Shown here: positions 32,703-42,925 of the stretch, piece after piece | Layout: every line of letters starts with the position of its first letter | How positions within the stretch are numbered: position 1 is the stretch's first letter | Assembly (NCBI RefSeq): GCF_023078275.1 | Contig: NC_062979.1 | Location: 23,913,848 to 23,977,847, forward strand | DNA: 64,000 nucleotides | Origin: Leguminivora glycinivorella | Lineage: Eukaryota > Arthropoda > Insecta > Lepidoptera > Tortricidae | Direction of reading: 5' to 3' | Translations under genes and position numbers: made by a program | Notes under the pieces: generated by a model | Database searches by the model: none | What the model was told of the DNA's origin: nothing | The model's input: the letters and a program-made list of their open reading frames with translations, nothing else

Positions 32703-33214
32703 AAAAAGTAGCCTACTTCCTTAGCCATAAAAGAAGCGTCTCTGGATTTAGACTTTGATGAAATCCTCTAGTATGTCCCCATTTTCTTGGATACTAAGAT
32801 TCTTGTGCCTTAGGCTGAACGTCTATTTGCCGTCGAAAGCTTTCCGACATCCCCTAGGCTCGACCCCAGTCGAACCACCCCAAATTTTCACCCTCCATCT
32901 CTTCTTCAAATCTTTCTCTAGCTTATAAGCTAACACAACGAGCAATGGACAGGGAAATAAGGTGAGTTGTCGATGAATAGTCGGGAAAATAAAATGGCTT
33001 AATGCTGCGGGTAGAGTTTGAAACTTTGTAGCTGTAGGTGTAGGTGTATAAATTAACATATTTCTGTTAAATATTGAGAGTGTTCATTCTAATTGATAAG
33101 TCTGTTATGAGGCTTATGTGTTTGATTTCTATCTGAGACCTAGAGCTAGACTAGTCTAGGTTTTTAGGGTTTAGGTTACTTTAAAGAAGGAAGTAGCTAG
33201 TTATTTTGTTCTTA
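32703..33214. other. No recognised feature
   Basis: Short open frame on the minus strand at 32.8-33.06 kb, no recognisable domain. Confidence 0.4.
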
Positions 33215-33263
33215 AGGCACTGGTCCCACCACGAGCTAGTAAGCTATGAGCTATCGGCTATAG

Positions 33264-33763
33264 TAGAGATGGGCCGAATATGGACTTTGCCGAATACGAA
33301 TATTCGGCCGAACATTCGGTTCAGCTCTTACCGAACCGAACATTCGGCCGAATATTCGGTTACGCCATATTTAGAAAGCGAATGTTAAGAAAAAACTATT
33401 AAATGATTGATAATGGTTACATATGTTACTAGAACTATATATGTTATTACGATTTAGTGAATTTAACTAAAACTTAGTTAAAACAACTCTAAACTCTTCT
33501 CAACTCTTAAACTACGATTTTTTCAACTTTGTATTTGTATTTTGACGCATAGGCAATTATCTCTTTCTAGTAGTTCCTTAGAAAGCTACTAAAATAGGAG
33601 CTTATTATCCAAAGGAATATGTAAAATCTTCATTATTTTTTTACTTTGTTTATTCGGTAAATATTCGGCAAAGCAACCGAATTATTCGGCCGAATACGAA
33701 CATTGAAAAACTTGCCCAATATGCCGAATACCGAATATTTACCGAATATTCGGCCCATCTCTA
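33264..33763. mobile_element. hAT-type non-autonomous element, 500 bp
   Basis: Inverted ends TAGAGATGGGCCGAATA and ATTCGGCCCATCTCTA. Eight-base flanks GGCTATAG and GTCTATAG form a target-site duplication with one mismatch, the length used by hAT transposases. Subterminal regions are rich in GAATATTCGG repeats, which hAT transposases often bind. No transposase frame. Confidence 0.82.
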
Positions 33764-33866
33764 GTCTATAGAAACGAACAAAAGATAGTCGCTCCTGTGT
33801 AAATAAAAGAGACGCGAAGATAACGCGGGAGAGTTATAGTTCGTCAAATCGCTCTTTCTGTCTTTT

Positions 33867-34100
33867 ATTAACCCCCGACGCAAAAACGGAGGGGTGTTAT
33901 AAGTTTGACGTGTCTGTCTGTCTGTGTGTGTGTCTGTCTGTGGCATCGTAGCTCCCGAACGGATGAACCGATTTAGATTTAGTTTTTTTCTGTCTGAAAG
34001 CTGAGTTAGTCGGGAGTGTTCTTAGCCATGTTTCATGAAAATCGGTCAACTATGTCGCAGTCGGGGGTTTTTTCAAAATTTTAATTTTGTGGTTAGGTTA
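33867..34100 (+). mobile_element. CCCCGACGC-tail element, copy 2
   Basis: TTAACCCCCGACGCAAAAAC to TTAATTTTGTGGTTAGGTTA, with a CTGT microsatellite inside. Inserted within the 33215-34146 MITE. Confidence 0.78.
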
Positions 34101-34146
34101 TTAGCCAATAGCTCATAGTTTACTCGGTTTTGGTAGGACCAGTGCT

Positions 34147-34490
34147 TTATATCTTACTTTGCTGTGACAAGTGGAAAAATCTGAATAAGGCTCTGGGAGT
34201 AGTTTGCTTAGAATTTGCCCGGAGGGTCGGAAGATGTTGTCTTTAATTATTTGTATTTTATGGCTTGTGATCGCAATTAACAAGGTTCATTAATAAAATT
34301 AATCGTAATAGAAATGGATACAATTTATTGATATAATCAGAGCAACCCCTCCCTACTGCCTATCCCTACCTACCCCTCTGCCTACCCCTTTATGGGATAC
34401 AGGCGTGATTATATGTATGTATGTATCAGAGCAACTTATCACGACTATGTAAAATATGTTCCATATGTGTCACAGAACACGCGTGCTATA
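34147..34490. other. TATG-tail fragment, otherwise nothing
   Basis: 34372-34425 carries CCCCTTTATGGGATACAGGC and TATGTATGTATG. The remainder is unrecognised. Confidence 0.5.
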
Positions 34491-34672
34491 ATCCATACTA
34501 ATATTATAAATGGGAAAGTGTGTGTGTCTGTTTGTTTGTCCGTCTTTCACGGCAAATCGGAGCAGCGAATTGACGTGATTTTTTAAGTGGTGATAGTTGA
34601 AGGGATGGAGAGTGACAAAGGCTACTTTTTGTCTCTTTCTAACGCGAGGGAAGCCGCGGGCAAAAGCTAGTA
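34491..34672 (-). mobile_element. CGCGGCTTCG short element, copy 2
   Basis: Complete minus-strand copy, ATCCATACTAATATTATAA to CCGCGGGCAAAAGCTAG. Confidence 0.8.
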
Positions 34673-34951
34673 ATATTTGAATGACATACATTTTACGTGT
34701 CGTGGAGATATGAATATCATTCTAGTTATTGATGTAAAAAATGTAAAAATTTCGATTCGTTAAAATTACCCGCCAGTTGAAATTGCTTCCTGTGGCCAAA
34801 CCACAGTGACATTGACACTTGACATTGACAATTCTGTGCCTATTTCTGGGTTGATAAGTAACATTGTTACTCAGCGTCAATATTTCCTTGTCGAACATGC
34901 AATGAATGGCGAAGTGTCACTGTCGGGCGACAGCTGTCACTATTGTGTAAT
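34673..34951. other. No recognised feature
   Basis: AT-rich with GTGACATTGACACTTGACAT-type short repeats, no gene. Confidence 0.4.
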
Positions 34952-35890
34952 CGAGGGAACTCCTCGAATCTGAAAGGCATACATATGGTGCTTTTGTGTT
35001 TTTAAAGGAACAGCATGCATTTAGGTACGGAACAGTGACATTTGGTGCAGTGGAACTGCTGATGATGGCCAGAACGGAACTCTTCAAATCTGAACGGCAC
35101 GCTTATAGTGACTTTGGTATTTTTATAAGAACAGCATGCACTTTCGTACAGAACAGTGACATTTGGTGCAGTGGAATTGCTGATGATGGTCAGAACCGAA
35201 CTCCTCAAATCTGAACGGCACGCTTATAGTGACTTTGGTATTTTTATAAGAACAGCATGCACTTTCGTCCAGAACAGTGACATTTGGTGCAGTGGAACTG
35301 CTGATGATGGCCAGAACCAAACTCCTCAAATCTGAACGGCACGCTTATAGTGACTTTGCCATTTTTATAAGAACAGCATGCGCTTACGTCTAGAACAGTG
35401 ACATTTGGTACAGTGGAACTGCTGATGATGGTCAGAACCGAACTACTCAAATCTGAACGGCACGCTTATAGTGACTTTGGTATTTTTATAAGAACAGCAT
35501 GCACTTTACGTCCAGAACAGTGACAATGATAGTCAGAACAGAACCGTACTCCTTAAATCTGAACGGCACACTCATAAGTGACTTTGGTATTTTTGTAAGA
35601 AAAGCATGCATTTAAGTTCAGAACAGTGACATTTATTTAGTTATGTTTGTTAAGCATATTGAGTTTTCAAGTCAAAGTTTGTCAAGCTTCGATTTCTTAT
35701 AATATAATCGGATTCATGAGGAATTGAGGAAACTCCTCAAACCTTAACGTTATACATACGTATATTCATTTGTGTTGCCATCTAATAATTAAAGCATTAA
35801 AAGCAGTTTTAAAAAATACCTACACATTTCTACATAATCCAACATTCGCAAGTAACTTTCACCAGAACCCGAAAGGCGACGCCGACGGTT
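34952..35890 (-). mobile_element. 121-bp-array element C (truncated)
   Basis: Minus-strand copy. Monomer marks (GAACAGTGACA) fall at about 35040, 35161, 35282, 35403, 35524 and 35631, the last step shortened by a deletion. The leader ends at GCCGACGGTT (35890), an altered terminal repeat. The trailer and opposite end are missing to the left of about 34952. Confidence 0.85.
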
Positions 35891-35994
35891 TTATTTTCTT
35901 AAAAATTATTTTTAATAATGAAGGGCTATGATTATAATCGTAACTGTTTTTGTACATTTAAGTTGTTTACCCCAAGCCATTCAATCAAAACTAG

Positions 35995-36115
35995 CACATC
36001 CGGTATCCGGCCGGATAGTACGTAACTATCCGGCAGCCGGCCGAATATTAAAATAAGGGCCGAATAGGCCGGATACCGAATAGTAACCGAATAGTCGGTG
36101 CATCTCTAATTAAAA
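35995..36115. mobile_element. hAT-like fragment
   Basis: CCGGCCGGATAGTACGTAAC, GAATATTAAAATAAGGGCCG and a right end GTCGGTGCATCTCTA resembling the TAGAGAT terminus. Confidence 0.5.
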
Positions 36116-36522
36116 ATTTCGATCACTTGACAAGAATTTATTTTGATACTAGGTCAAAAATATTTCTCAACACATAACCGTCTTTTAGAACTCCAGTAGG
36201 CGGTAAAGGGTTAAGGCGCCCGGCAGTTACGGGTTAAGTCCGCAGTTTCCCTCAGAACCCGTATATTTTACAGGCTTTTCAGCTCACCCCGGGCTGTATG
36301 AAATATGTATGTAAATGAGTAACTTTGTGCCTTGTTTACTCGCGGGGAATTGTTTGATCTTCCCTTTGAGTGTTAATTTCTTGGATAAAGTGGTGGTTAT
36401 GTTGTCAGCGATAAGCGTTCATATGTACGAGTATTGTTTCTTTTCTCTATAAGTCCAGTGGCAATAGCGAGTTGTCTGCTCGTTTGCCTTCTATAGCATT
36501 AAAATGACAGACAGACAGACGA
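36116..36522. other. No recognised feature
   Basis: Contains a short GACA run near 36.51 kb. No gene. Confidence 0.4.
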
Positions 36523-36653
36523 GTAGCTTAACTTCAAACCTGGGTAAATCCATTCTACTTTAAGGTTGAATATAAAAAATATATAATATGATCTGAAAGA
36601 TAATCAACCTTATAACAGAATGGATTTACCCAGTTTTGAAGTTAAGCGACACA
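36523..36653. mobile_element. Short MITE, copy 2 of the 2637 family
   Basis: GCTTAACTTCAAACCTGGG left and CCCAGTTTTGAAGTTAAGCG right, same AT core. Followed at 36640-36715 by a fragment of the AGGGTTCCGTA family (GGTACGGAACCCTAAAAA). Confidence 0.75.
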
Positions 36654-36715
36654 GACGGACGGAGTCACGCCATAAGGGTTCCTTTTGTACCTTTTTGGTA
36701 CGGAACCCTAAAAAG

Positions 36716-37114
36716 CGGTATAGTCACACCTATCCAGTAAAAAGAATGGGAGACTGTGGTCGATGGACAATATTTTATTTATTGCGCTTTTATTTTTTTG
36801 GTCCCGTTAAAATCCACTAAAATCTAAACACCCATGGATATAAGTAACATCAGGCGAATAACTGATGCGTTGCCGACCTTTGAAAACTCTAAATACCTGC
36901 TTCTTGAAAAACCCCATAGCGTAAGGGAAACGAAGAAGGTAGGTGTCGCTACCTTTATGGCTCGAGCCTTACCGTTATTTGTGAAGATGGAGCCTTAATG
37001 GTCGGCATTAGTGAGCTATTAAGAACCGTTCCAAGCATTCCTTGTTCACTTCATTTTGCCTAATCTACTTTAACACCTTTATAAAGAGTAGGAGTAGGTA
37101 TAAGTAAAGTAATG
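36716..37114. other. No recognised feature
   Basis: No repeat or gene seen. Confidence 0.4.
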
Positions 37115-37480
37115 TATTTTTCACCATACCAACTGGTAAAGATCAATTTTGCTATTCGAAAACGGATAGCAAAATTTCGTTTTTTCCACAAGAGTGAAAA
37201 GTAATTTCATACAAATTTTAACTTGATGCCTTGAGCTGGCTGGTAGACCTATAAATAATTATTTTGAATCATAAATATTGAATAGATTGCTGGATTTGAT
37301 TTAGTTTGATGTTAAAATTTTTATAGTCAGTATTTTGTTCGTGTTGGTGTGGTGAAAAATGTTGTATTTCACTCGGTGGCAAAGTTTGTTTAACCTATGT
37401 GCCTTGAAACCCTCGCAACGCTCATGATTCCATTTTTTGAACCACTCGCTACGCCCGCGGTTCAATATTGAAATCATTGT
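37115..37480 (+). mobile_element. ACCAACTGGTAA-family element, copy 2
   Basis: Same block order as 26860-27290, with ATTTCACTCGGTGGCAAAG and GAACCACTCGCTACGCCCG. Confidence 0.7.
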
Positions 37481-37537
37481 AAACATTGGTTTACTTATAT
37501 CAATCGATCCCATTCCTCTACAGGATCAAAAGCTGTG

Positions 37538-37864
37538 TGGGACCATAAATTAAATATAACAAGATCATACCATCCCATACATTAAAATGCCTACGAACGC
37601 GCTTACACTCCACCACACATAGATGGCGCCACAAAAAATGCCTTGTTGCCACCGATTATTTGTAGATTGGTATTAAGTGTCAATTCCGAGCCGTAAATCT
37701 ATGTCAAAAGTGACACTTAACGCCATCTACAAGTATAATCGAAAGCTACAAGACATTTTTTTTGTGGCGCCATCTACTAGTGTGGTGGAGTGTAAGCGCG
37801 GTTAGGCGGTCGCATTTTAATGTATGGGATGGTATGATCTTGTTATATTTAATTTATGGTGGGA
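37538..37864. mobile_element. Foldback MITE with GGCGCCATCTA motifs
   Basis: Arms include GATCATACCATCCCATACAT, AAAATGCC and ACACTCCACCACAC with GATGGCGCCACAAAAAATG. The inverted copy ends at GGGACC. A single arm recurs at 38105-38248. Confidence 0.8.
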
Positions 37865-38321
37865 CCAAATGAAATTTACGTCTGGGAAGGTCATAAACCA
37901 CTAAACACTTTTTACGCGACTGTACTGTTAAAACTTAAAACATTACGAGAATATTCGCGCCGTATCGAGCGACTAAGTCTCCCTTGAGGCAGGCTTGGCT
38001 TTAGTATTTAAGTAATTATGAAACTTTGTTAAAAATATAGCGTTTAAGTGTGATATAAGGCCAGTAATATTTATCATAGTAATCCAGGCTGCTCATCTGC
38101 GCTGGCTCGGCAGTATCATAGATTAAATTTAAGACATTTTTTTGTGGCGCCATCTATGTGTGGTGTAGTGTATGCGCGTTCTTAGGCGGTCGCATTTTAA
38201 TGTATGGGATGGTATGATCTTCTGATCTCCTTATATTTAATCTATGGCAATATGGCGAGGATAAGAGAGGATCGTACGGCCAATAGTCCGTTGCTTCTGG
38301 AAAGTTATGTATGAAAATATT
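37865..38321. other. Single arm of the GGCGCCATCTA MITE, otherwise nothing
   Basis: 38105-38248 repeats GTGGCGCCATCTATGTGTGG and GTATGGGATGGTATGATCTT. Confidence 0.6.
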
Positions 38322-38701
38322 GGCATAATTAATGGAAGATTTTTTTTGATTAGGGTATGTGCATTATAGGCCGAAGTTATTTTTCATCAACCCTCCCCAT
38401 CTCTCCCCCCTCTGCGTCACCCCTCTTCCCCCCCTTAAATAGCCGAAAATGCGGTTTTTCGCAATTTCTGACAAAACCGTTGCAGATACAGAAAAAGCGT
38501 GTAGAAACAAAGTAATCCTTAATAAATTTACTACAAACCATTCATTGTCACTTTGGTTCTAGCACTTATAGTTTTCGCGTAATCCATCACGAAAGTTGGT
38601 CCTTTGCTGCAATTTTCTTTAGTGAATGTTAAGCTTTCTCCCAAATTGCTTACAAAATCTGTTTGATATTACTAAAATATTATAAACTGAAAATGAATTT
38701 C

Positions 38702-38935
38702 AGGGGGAAAAATCACTACCATGGGTGGAACTTGAACTAACGGCTTCTGGATTAAAACTCCAGGGCTCTACCAACAGCTACCAAAAGCTCATCCCCAGTC
38801 ATCGATATACTATATGGATCAATGGTACTCCTAGCGACTACTACCGTGAAAATATTACGTCTTAAATAGTTACTGGAATTCCAAGACATATTGGAAATTC
38901 CACCCATGGTAGTGATTTTTCCCCCTTAATTTTAT
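38702..38935. mobile_element. Inner foldback with a tRNA-Lys-like core
   Basis: AGGGGGAAAAATCACTACCA then TGGGTGG, and the inverted counterpart at 38900-38935. The core on the minus strand resembles a tRNA (see 38722-38790). Confidence 0.75.
38722..38790 (-). other. Degenerate tRNA-Lys(TTT)-like sequence
   Basis: Minus strand: A-box-like TGTTGGTAGAGCC, an anticodon arm CTGGA-GTTTTAA-TCCAG with five paired bases and a seven-base loop reading TTT, then B-box-like GTTAGTTCAAGTTCC. The acceptor and T stems do not pair well, so this is a tRNA relic or SINE head and not a functional gene. Confidence 0.55.
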
Positions 38936-39322
38936 TTTAGTCATGGGTTACTACAATATCTTAGTCATATCAAAAAAAAATCGACGATTTTGTAAGCATT
39001 TTGGGCGAAAACTTAACATTCATTAAAGAAAATTGCAGCAAAGGACCAACTTTCATGACGGATCACGCGAAAACTATAAGTGCTAGAACCAAAGTGTTAA
39101 TAAATTATTTGTAGGAAATGTATTAAGGATTACTTCGTTCCTACGCGCTTTTTCTGTATCGTCAACAGTTTTGCCAGAAATCGAGAAAAACCGCATTTTT
39201 GGCACTTTAAGGGAGGGTAGAGGGGTGACGCAGAGGGGGGAGGAGTGGGGAGGGTTGATGAAAAATAACTTCAGTCTATAACGTACATATTTTAATTTAA
39301 AAAACCTTCCATTAATTATGCC

Positions 39323-39454
39323 GTAATTTTAGCTAATTTCCCCCTACTACAAAAGAGAGAAGGTACGAAGAAAAGAGAGAGATACGGCGAAAGAAGGAAA
39401 AGAAAGAAGTACGGCAGAAAGAAGACGGCGCTTACCTGCGATGATCTACTGAGA
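39323..39454. other. Purine-rich stretch
   Basis: GAGAGAAGG-type purine-rich sequence next to the LINE tail. No gene. Confidence 0.4.
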
Positions 39455-39590
39455 AACTTCAGATTGGAAGGCCCAGGTACCGATGGATCGATGAGGTCTA
39501 GAAAGACCTGTGTGACCTTCAAGTGACTGAGTCGTATCAGATCGCGCAGGATAGGAGCGAATGCTACTTCGGCTCTAAAGACTGTAAGTA
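39455..39590 (+). pseudogene. LINE reverse-transcriptase C-terminal fragment
   Basis: Translation gives GRPRYRWIDEV, a stop, then KDLCDLQVTESYQIAQDR in the same frame. The G-R-P-x-x-R-W-x-D-x-V and A-Q-D-R motifs mark the C terminus of an RTE-like LINE ORF2. One in-frame stop and no upstream frame show decay. Confidence 0.65.
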
Positions 39591-39683
39591 TTGTAAGTAT
39601 ATGTGCAGTTTAGACAGGCGTTCGGTCTTTTCACCATGGCTTGGTGGCAGGCCAGTTTATAATAAAAAAAAAAGAAAAAAAAG

Positions 39684-39975
39684 GCGGGCTGTCGATTACT
39701 TGTTGCGTTCATTCAGCTCAGCCAGCGTAGCCGAATGGCAATCGTCGACGCCAGGCGCCGACAGAAATGCAGTCTGGCTCTGTCGCTCTAATGTGCAAGT
39801 GCGATAGAGATAGATAGCTACAAAACAGATTTATTATCGTGAGTTTGTGGACGGACATTTGGCTATGGACCGCCTGTTCCCTGGAGTTGGAGCTGCAGGT
39901 TACTGTTCCGGCAGCACTCTCACACTTCTCTCTTCGAATCTTCTCGTTTTCCTGCAGAACAGAGGGCACTCTTGA
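39684..39975 (-). mobile_element. Unknown repeat (as at 18840) interrupted by a MITE
   Basis: GGCGGGCTGTCGATTAC at the left and CCCTGGAGTTGGAGCTGCAG at the right are contiguous at 18840-19010 but separated here by a GCCGAATGGC MITE (39719-39877), which gives a filled-site and empty-site comparison. Confidence 0.65.
39719..39877. mobile_element. GCCGAATGGC-family MITE, copy 4
   Basis: GCGTAGCCGAATGGC at the left, GTGCGATAGAGATAGATAGC inside, ACATTTGGCTATGG at the right. Inserted in the repeat above. Confidence 0.72.
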
Positions 39976-40405
39976 GTTCGTCTAGTTTAGGACAATAGAT
40001 AGCAAAACGCCAAAGAAACGTAGAAAACTTTGTAAGCACAACATTTATATTTGAATTCGTTTTGACCGCTTTGTTGTGTAGATATTTATATGCAGTAGCC
40101 AAGACGCAATGCGGCCTCATTTGCATTTGTGCACTGATTGCAGCGTCAAGCTTTTCCCCGGTAATTACAGCGGCGCGTACGCACTTACTCAAGAACGCAG
40201 CGTTTTTTACACGCGTTTATTTAACCGTTTAAACACCTCCATCGTAGTTTTAGAACTCTTAGAAGTAGGAATATGGGCTGGAGATTTGTTAATGTTTGTC
40301 AATACCAAAGAGAATACATATGTTACGAATTTTACAATCACAAACGCTTTCCCATCAGCTCTGATCCTCTTCGCATAAGACATATTACCGTGTACATATT
40401 CTAAT
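39976..40405. other. No recognised feature
   Basis: An 89-codon open frame at 40109-40378 (+) has an ATG but no recognisable domain or codon pattern. I do not call it a gene. Confidence 0.4.
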
Positions 40406-40495
40406 TGCCGCGACGCTTCTATTTTCAGTGGAATTCTGATAAATTAGAGTTAGACCTGAAATTCCACTGAAAACAAATGAGTCGCGTCGCGGTAA
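40406..40495. mobile_element. Small hairpin MITE
   Basis: ATTGCCGCGACGC and TTTTCAGTGGAATTC are inverted as GAAATTCCACTGAAAAC and GCGTCGCGGTAATTA. Confidence 0.7.
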
Positions 40496-40577
40496 TTAAA
40501 ATTCGCCCTTACGTCTTGAGATTCTTGAGAATGACCGCCAACGAGTCGTGCTAAAATAAATATTGACCTGACAATAG

Positions 40578-41240
40578 TTATTTGTTTTACAAGGGGGCAA
40601 AGTTGTGTTTAACCGCACGTGCCAATATTGATATCCGAGCAAGCGAAAGATTCCAATATTGAACCGCGAGCGTAGCGAGTGGTTCAAAAAGTGGAATCAT
40701 GAGCGTTGCGAGGGTTTCAAGGCACGAAGGTTAAACAAACTTTGCCACCGAGTGAAACACAACATTTTTCACCACACCAACACGAACAAAATACTGACTA
40801 TAAAAAATCAAACTAAATCGAATCCACCGATTTATTCAATATTTATGATTCAAAATCATCATTTATAGATAAATTCTATCAGCTAGATTAAGGAATCAAG
40901 TTAAAATTTATATGAAACTAGCTTTTGTCCTCTCGGCTTCGCTCGAGTTAAATTAGAAAATTGAGAAATGCTCCATACAAACGTCCACCTCCTATTTTAG
41001 GGAAGTGGGGGTTTAGAAAGAGACAAAAAGTATCCTATGTCACTATCCATCTCTTAAACTATCTCCACTTAAAAAATCACGTCAATTCGTCGCTCCGTTT
41101 TGCCGTGAAAGACGGACAAACAAACAGACACACACACTTTCCCATTTATAATATTAGTATAGATTACTTTGCACTCTTGTGGATAAAATGTTTTTGAATA
41201 GCAATGAGAGCCTTTACCAGTTGGTGTGGTGAAAAAGACT
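40578..41240 (-). mobile_element. ACCAACTGGTAA-family element, copy 3, split by a short element
   Basis: Minus-strand relative of 26860-27290, interrupted at 40918-41165 by a CGCGGCTTCG element. The flanking pieces TTTATATGAAA and TTACTTTGCACTCTTGTGG rejoin to the uninterrupted order seen in the other copies. Confidence 0.75.
40918..41165 (+). mobile_element. CGCGGCTTCG short element, copy 3
   Basis: ACTAGCTTTTGTCCTCTCGG to ATAATATTAGTATAGAT, longer than other copies by an internal block with CCACCTCCTATTTTAGGG. Confidence 0.78.
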
Positions 41241-41307
41241 TTAAAGACTCGGAAAAAAACGCTCGTTTTTTTAACTTAAGTCGTACATGTGTAACGTATT
41301 GTGCTGC

Positions 41308-41465
41308 CTAGCAAGACCTGGGGGGTTACCATGACGTACTAAAGACGTTCAGTTTAGGTTGAGAGAAAGGGACACAGCTATAGCAGTTACATAGCTCCGT
41401 CCCTCTCTCTCAACCTAAACTGAACGGCTTTAGCACGTCATGGTAACCTCCCTGGGCTAGGAAGC
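41308..41465. mobile_element. Hairpin MITE
   Basis: Arms GCCTAGCAAGACCTGG, GGTTACCATGACGTACTAAA and TTCAGTTTAGGTTGAGAGA are repeated inverted around ATAGCAGTTACATAGC. Confidence 0.8.
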
Positions 41466-41599
41466 CGGACGCTGTAATTGCCCGCCTGCACGCAGCACGA
41501 GCTAGTTAACAATAAATAATGAAACCTTTTTTAAAATCGATGTTTGTACTTTTTCTACTTAGTAGTAAAGTAACCAACTTTTTACAAGTAAACAATAGC

Positions 41600-41743
41600 A
41601 TATTATATACAAGTTTTGATAGTTGAGGAGATGGAAAGTGCCATAGGCTAGTTTTTGTCTCTTTCTAACCTCCACTTCCTGAGGGGTAGGATTTTGTATG
41701 GAGCATTTTCGAATTTTACGCGAACGAAGCCGTGGAAAAAAGC
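41600..41743 (-). mobile_element. CGCGGCTTCG short element, diverged
   Basis: GATAGTTGAGGAGATGGAAA, CTAGTTTTTGTCTCTTTCTA and GCGAACGAAGCCGTGG follow the family order on the minus strand. Confidence 0.6.
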
Positions 41744-42080
41744 TAGTTGGGCCATTTTTTTTAAAGTTGTCCACCCCACTTTTTTTTTGGATTTGGATTT
41801 TTTTATGTGGTTTCCACTCAGAATCGCGAGCTCTTCCAATTCTAATAGGAGAAAAAAAGTGTCCCAAGGTTTTTTTCCCATTCCGTTACCATTTTTTCAT
41901 ATATTTTGTATGGCGGTAACGGAATGGAAGTTTCAAAAAAATTTATGGAAATCTTGGGACATTTTTTTTCTCCTATCAGGATCGAAAGACCTCGCGATGC
42001 CGAGTATGAATCACGTAAAAAATACCCATGTTACAAAAAAAGTGGGGTGGACAACTTTGAAAAAAATGGCCCAGCTACTC
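41744..42080. mobile_element. MITE with TAGTTGGGCCATTTTT ends
   Basis: Arms include AAGTTGTCCACCCCACTTTT, GGATTTTTTTATGTG and TTCCGTTACCATTTTTTC, inverted at 41900-42080. Open frames across both strands here come from the arms. Confidence 0.78.
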
Positions 42081-42394
42081 AATAAAAGCCAAAAAGCCAA
42101 ACAACATTAACATTAACTAAAAAATTTTGAATCAACATTAACTAAAAAACAATTAAAAATTCCACAAGCCAGCTTCGTCAACTATGCTAATGAGGCCCCA
42201 TGATGAGTCCCACGGACCCCCGCGCGGCGGGGTGCGGGGTGCGGGACGCGGGGCACGCGCCCTGAATATTTAATGCATTTTCACATCTAATTTCACTAGA
42301 TAAGAACCCGGTTTTCAGTTAAAAGGGTACACGGTTTTTGGGGTTCCGCAAGAAAGACGGAGTTCTTTCATAGATTCATTACATCACATACTCA
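42081..42394. other. No recognised feature
   Basis: GC-rich patch at 42.2 kb (CCCCCGCGCGGCGGGGTGCG). No gene. Confidence 0.4.
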
Positions 42395-42716
42395 TCATCG
42401 TCCTCCTTGCGTTATCCCGGCATTTGCCACAGCTTATGGGAGCCTGGGGTCCGCTTTTACAACTGATCCCAAGATTTGGCGTAGGCACTAGTTTTATGAA
42501 AGCGACTCCCATCTGACCTTCCAACCCGAAGGGTAACTATTAGGCCTTATTGGAATTAGTCCGGTTTCCTCACGATGTTTTCCTTCACCGAAAAGCGACT
42601 GGCAAATATCAATAGACATTTCGTACATAAGTTCCGAAAAACTCATTAGTTCGAGTCGGGGTTCAAACCCGCGACCTCCGAATCGAAAGGCGCACGCTCT
42701 TACCGCTACCCATCCA
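42395..42716 (-). mobile_element. SINE-A, copy 4
   Basis: Full-length, minus strand, with decayed B box (GGGTTCAAACCCGCG). Flanks CATCACATACTCA and CATCACATCAGATACTCA may be an expanded target-site duplication. Confidence 0.85.
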
Positions 42717-42774
42717 CCATCACATCAGATACTCAACCTTAAAAACTTAAGACACCCAAATTTCGACGGGTTCT

Positions 42775-42925
42775 GACGTGACTGAGTGGCACATAGGCTA
42801 AAGGCGTCAGCCCGGATCGCAAAACACGCCGGTTCGAATCCAGCGCGGCTTCCGTAGCTCAATTGGTTAAGAGCGGCCGCCCGGTCTGCGGTTGATGGGG
42901 GTTCGAGTCCCAAGTAGTCCCAAGT
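42775..42925 (+). mobile_element. Two tRNA-like heads in tandem (dimeric SINE head)
   Basis: First unit: CTGAGTGGCACATAGGC as A box, GCCGGTTCGAATCCAGC as B box. Second unit: TCCGTAGCTCAATTGGTTAA as A box, GGGGGTTCGAGTCCC as B box. Each spans tRNA length but the stems are imperfect. Followed by an AT-rich tail. Confidence 0.65.

Larger units (their letters stand above)
33215..34146. mobile_element. MITE with AGGCACTGGTCCCACC ends, copy 2, with two insertions
   Basis: The outer ends match the element at 19944-20152. Its body is split by a hAT-like element (33264-33763) and a CCCCGACGC-tail element (33867-34100). The remaining pieces align in order with the intact copy, including GAACAAAAGATAGTCGCTCC. 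Confidence 0.85.
38322..39322. mobile_element. One-kilobase foldback element with long arms
   Basis: Begins GGCATAATTAATGGAAG and ends with the complement. Arms of about 370 bp match inverted (for example CTTTGGTTCTAGCACTTATA and GTTGGTCCTTTGCTGCAATT), at roughly 85 percent by eye. No open frame of note. The centre holds a second foldback (38702-38935). Confidence 0.85.

Noticed and set aside
28849..35450. Many 66-75-codon open frames with a Cys-rich FHCTKCHC segment, looking like a zinc-finger gene family
   Set aside because: One frame per 121-bp monomer, each ending in a stop. The monomer length shifts frame by one, and similar open frames appear on the opposite strand. This is a tandem repeat.
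40109..40378. 89-codon ATG-initiated open frame
   Set aside because: No recognisable domain, no splice context, and similar lengths occur by chance in this much sequence.
41655..42110. 151-codon open frame
   Set aside because: It traverses both arms of an inverted-repeat MITE, and matching frames on the minus strand show that it follows from the palindrome.
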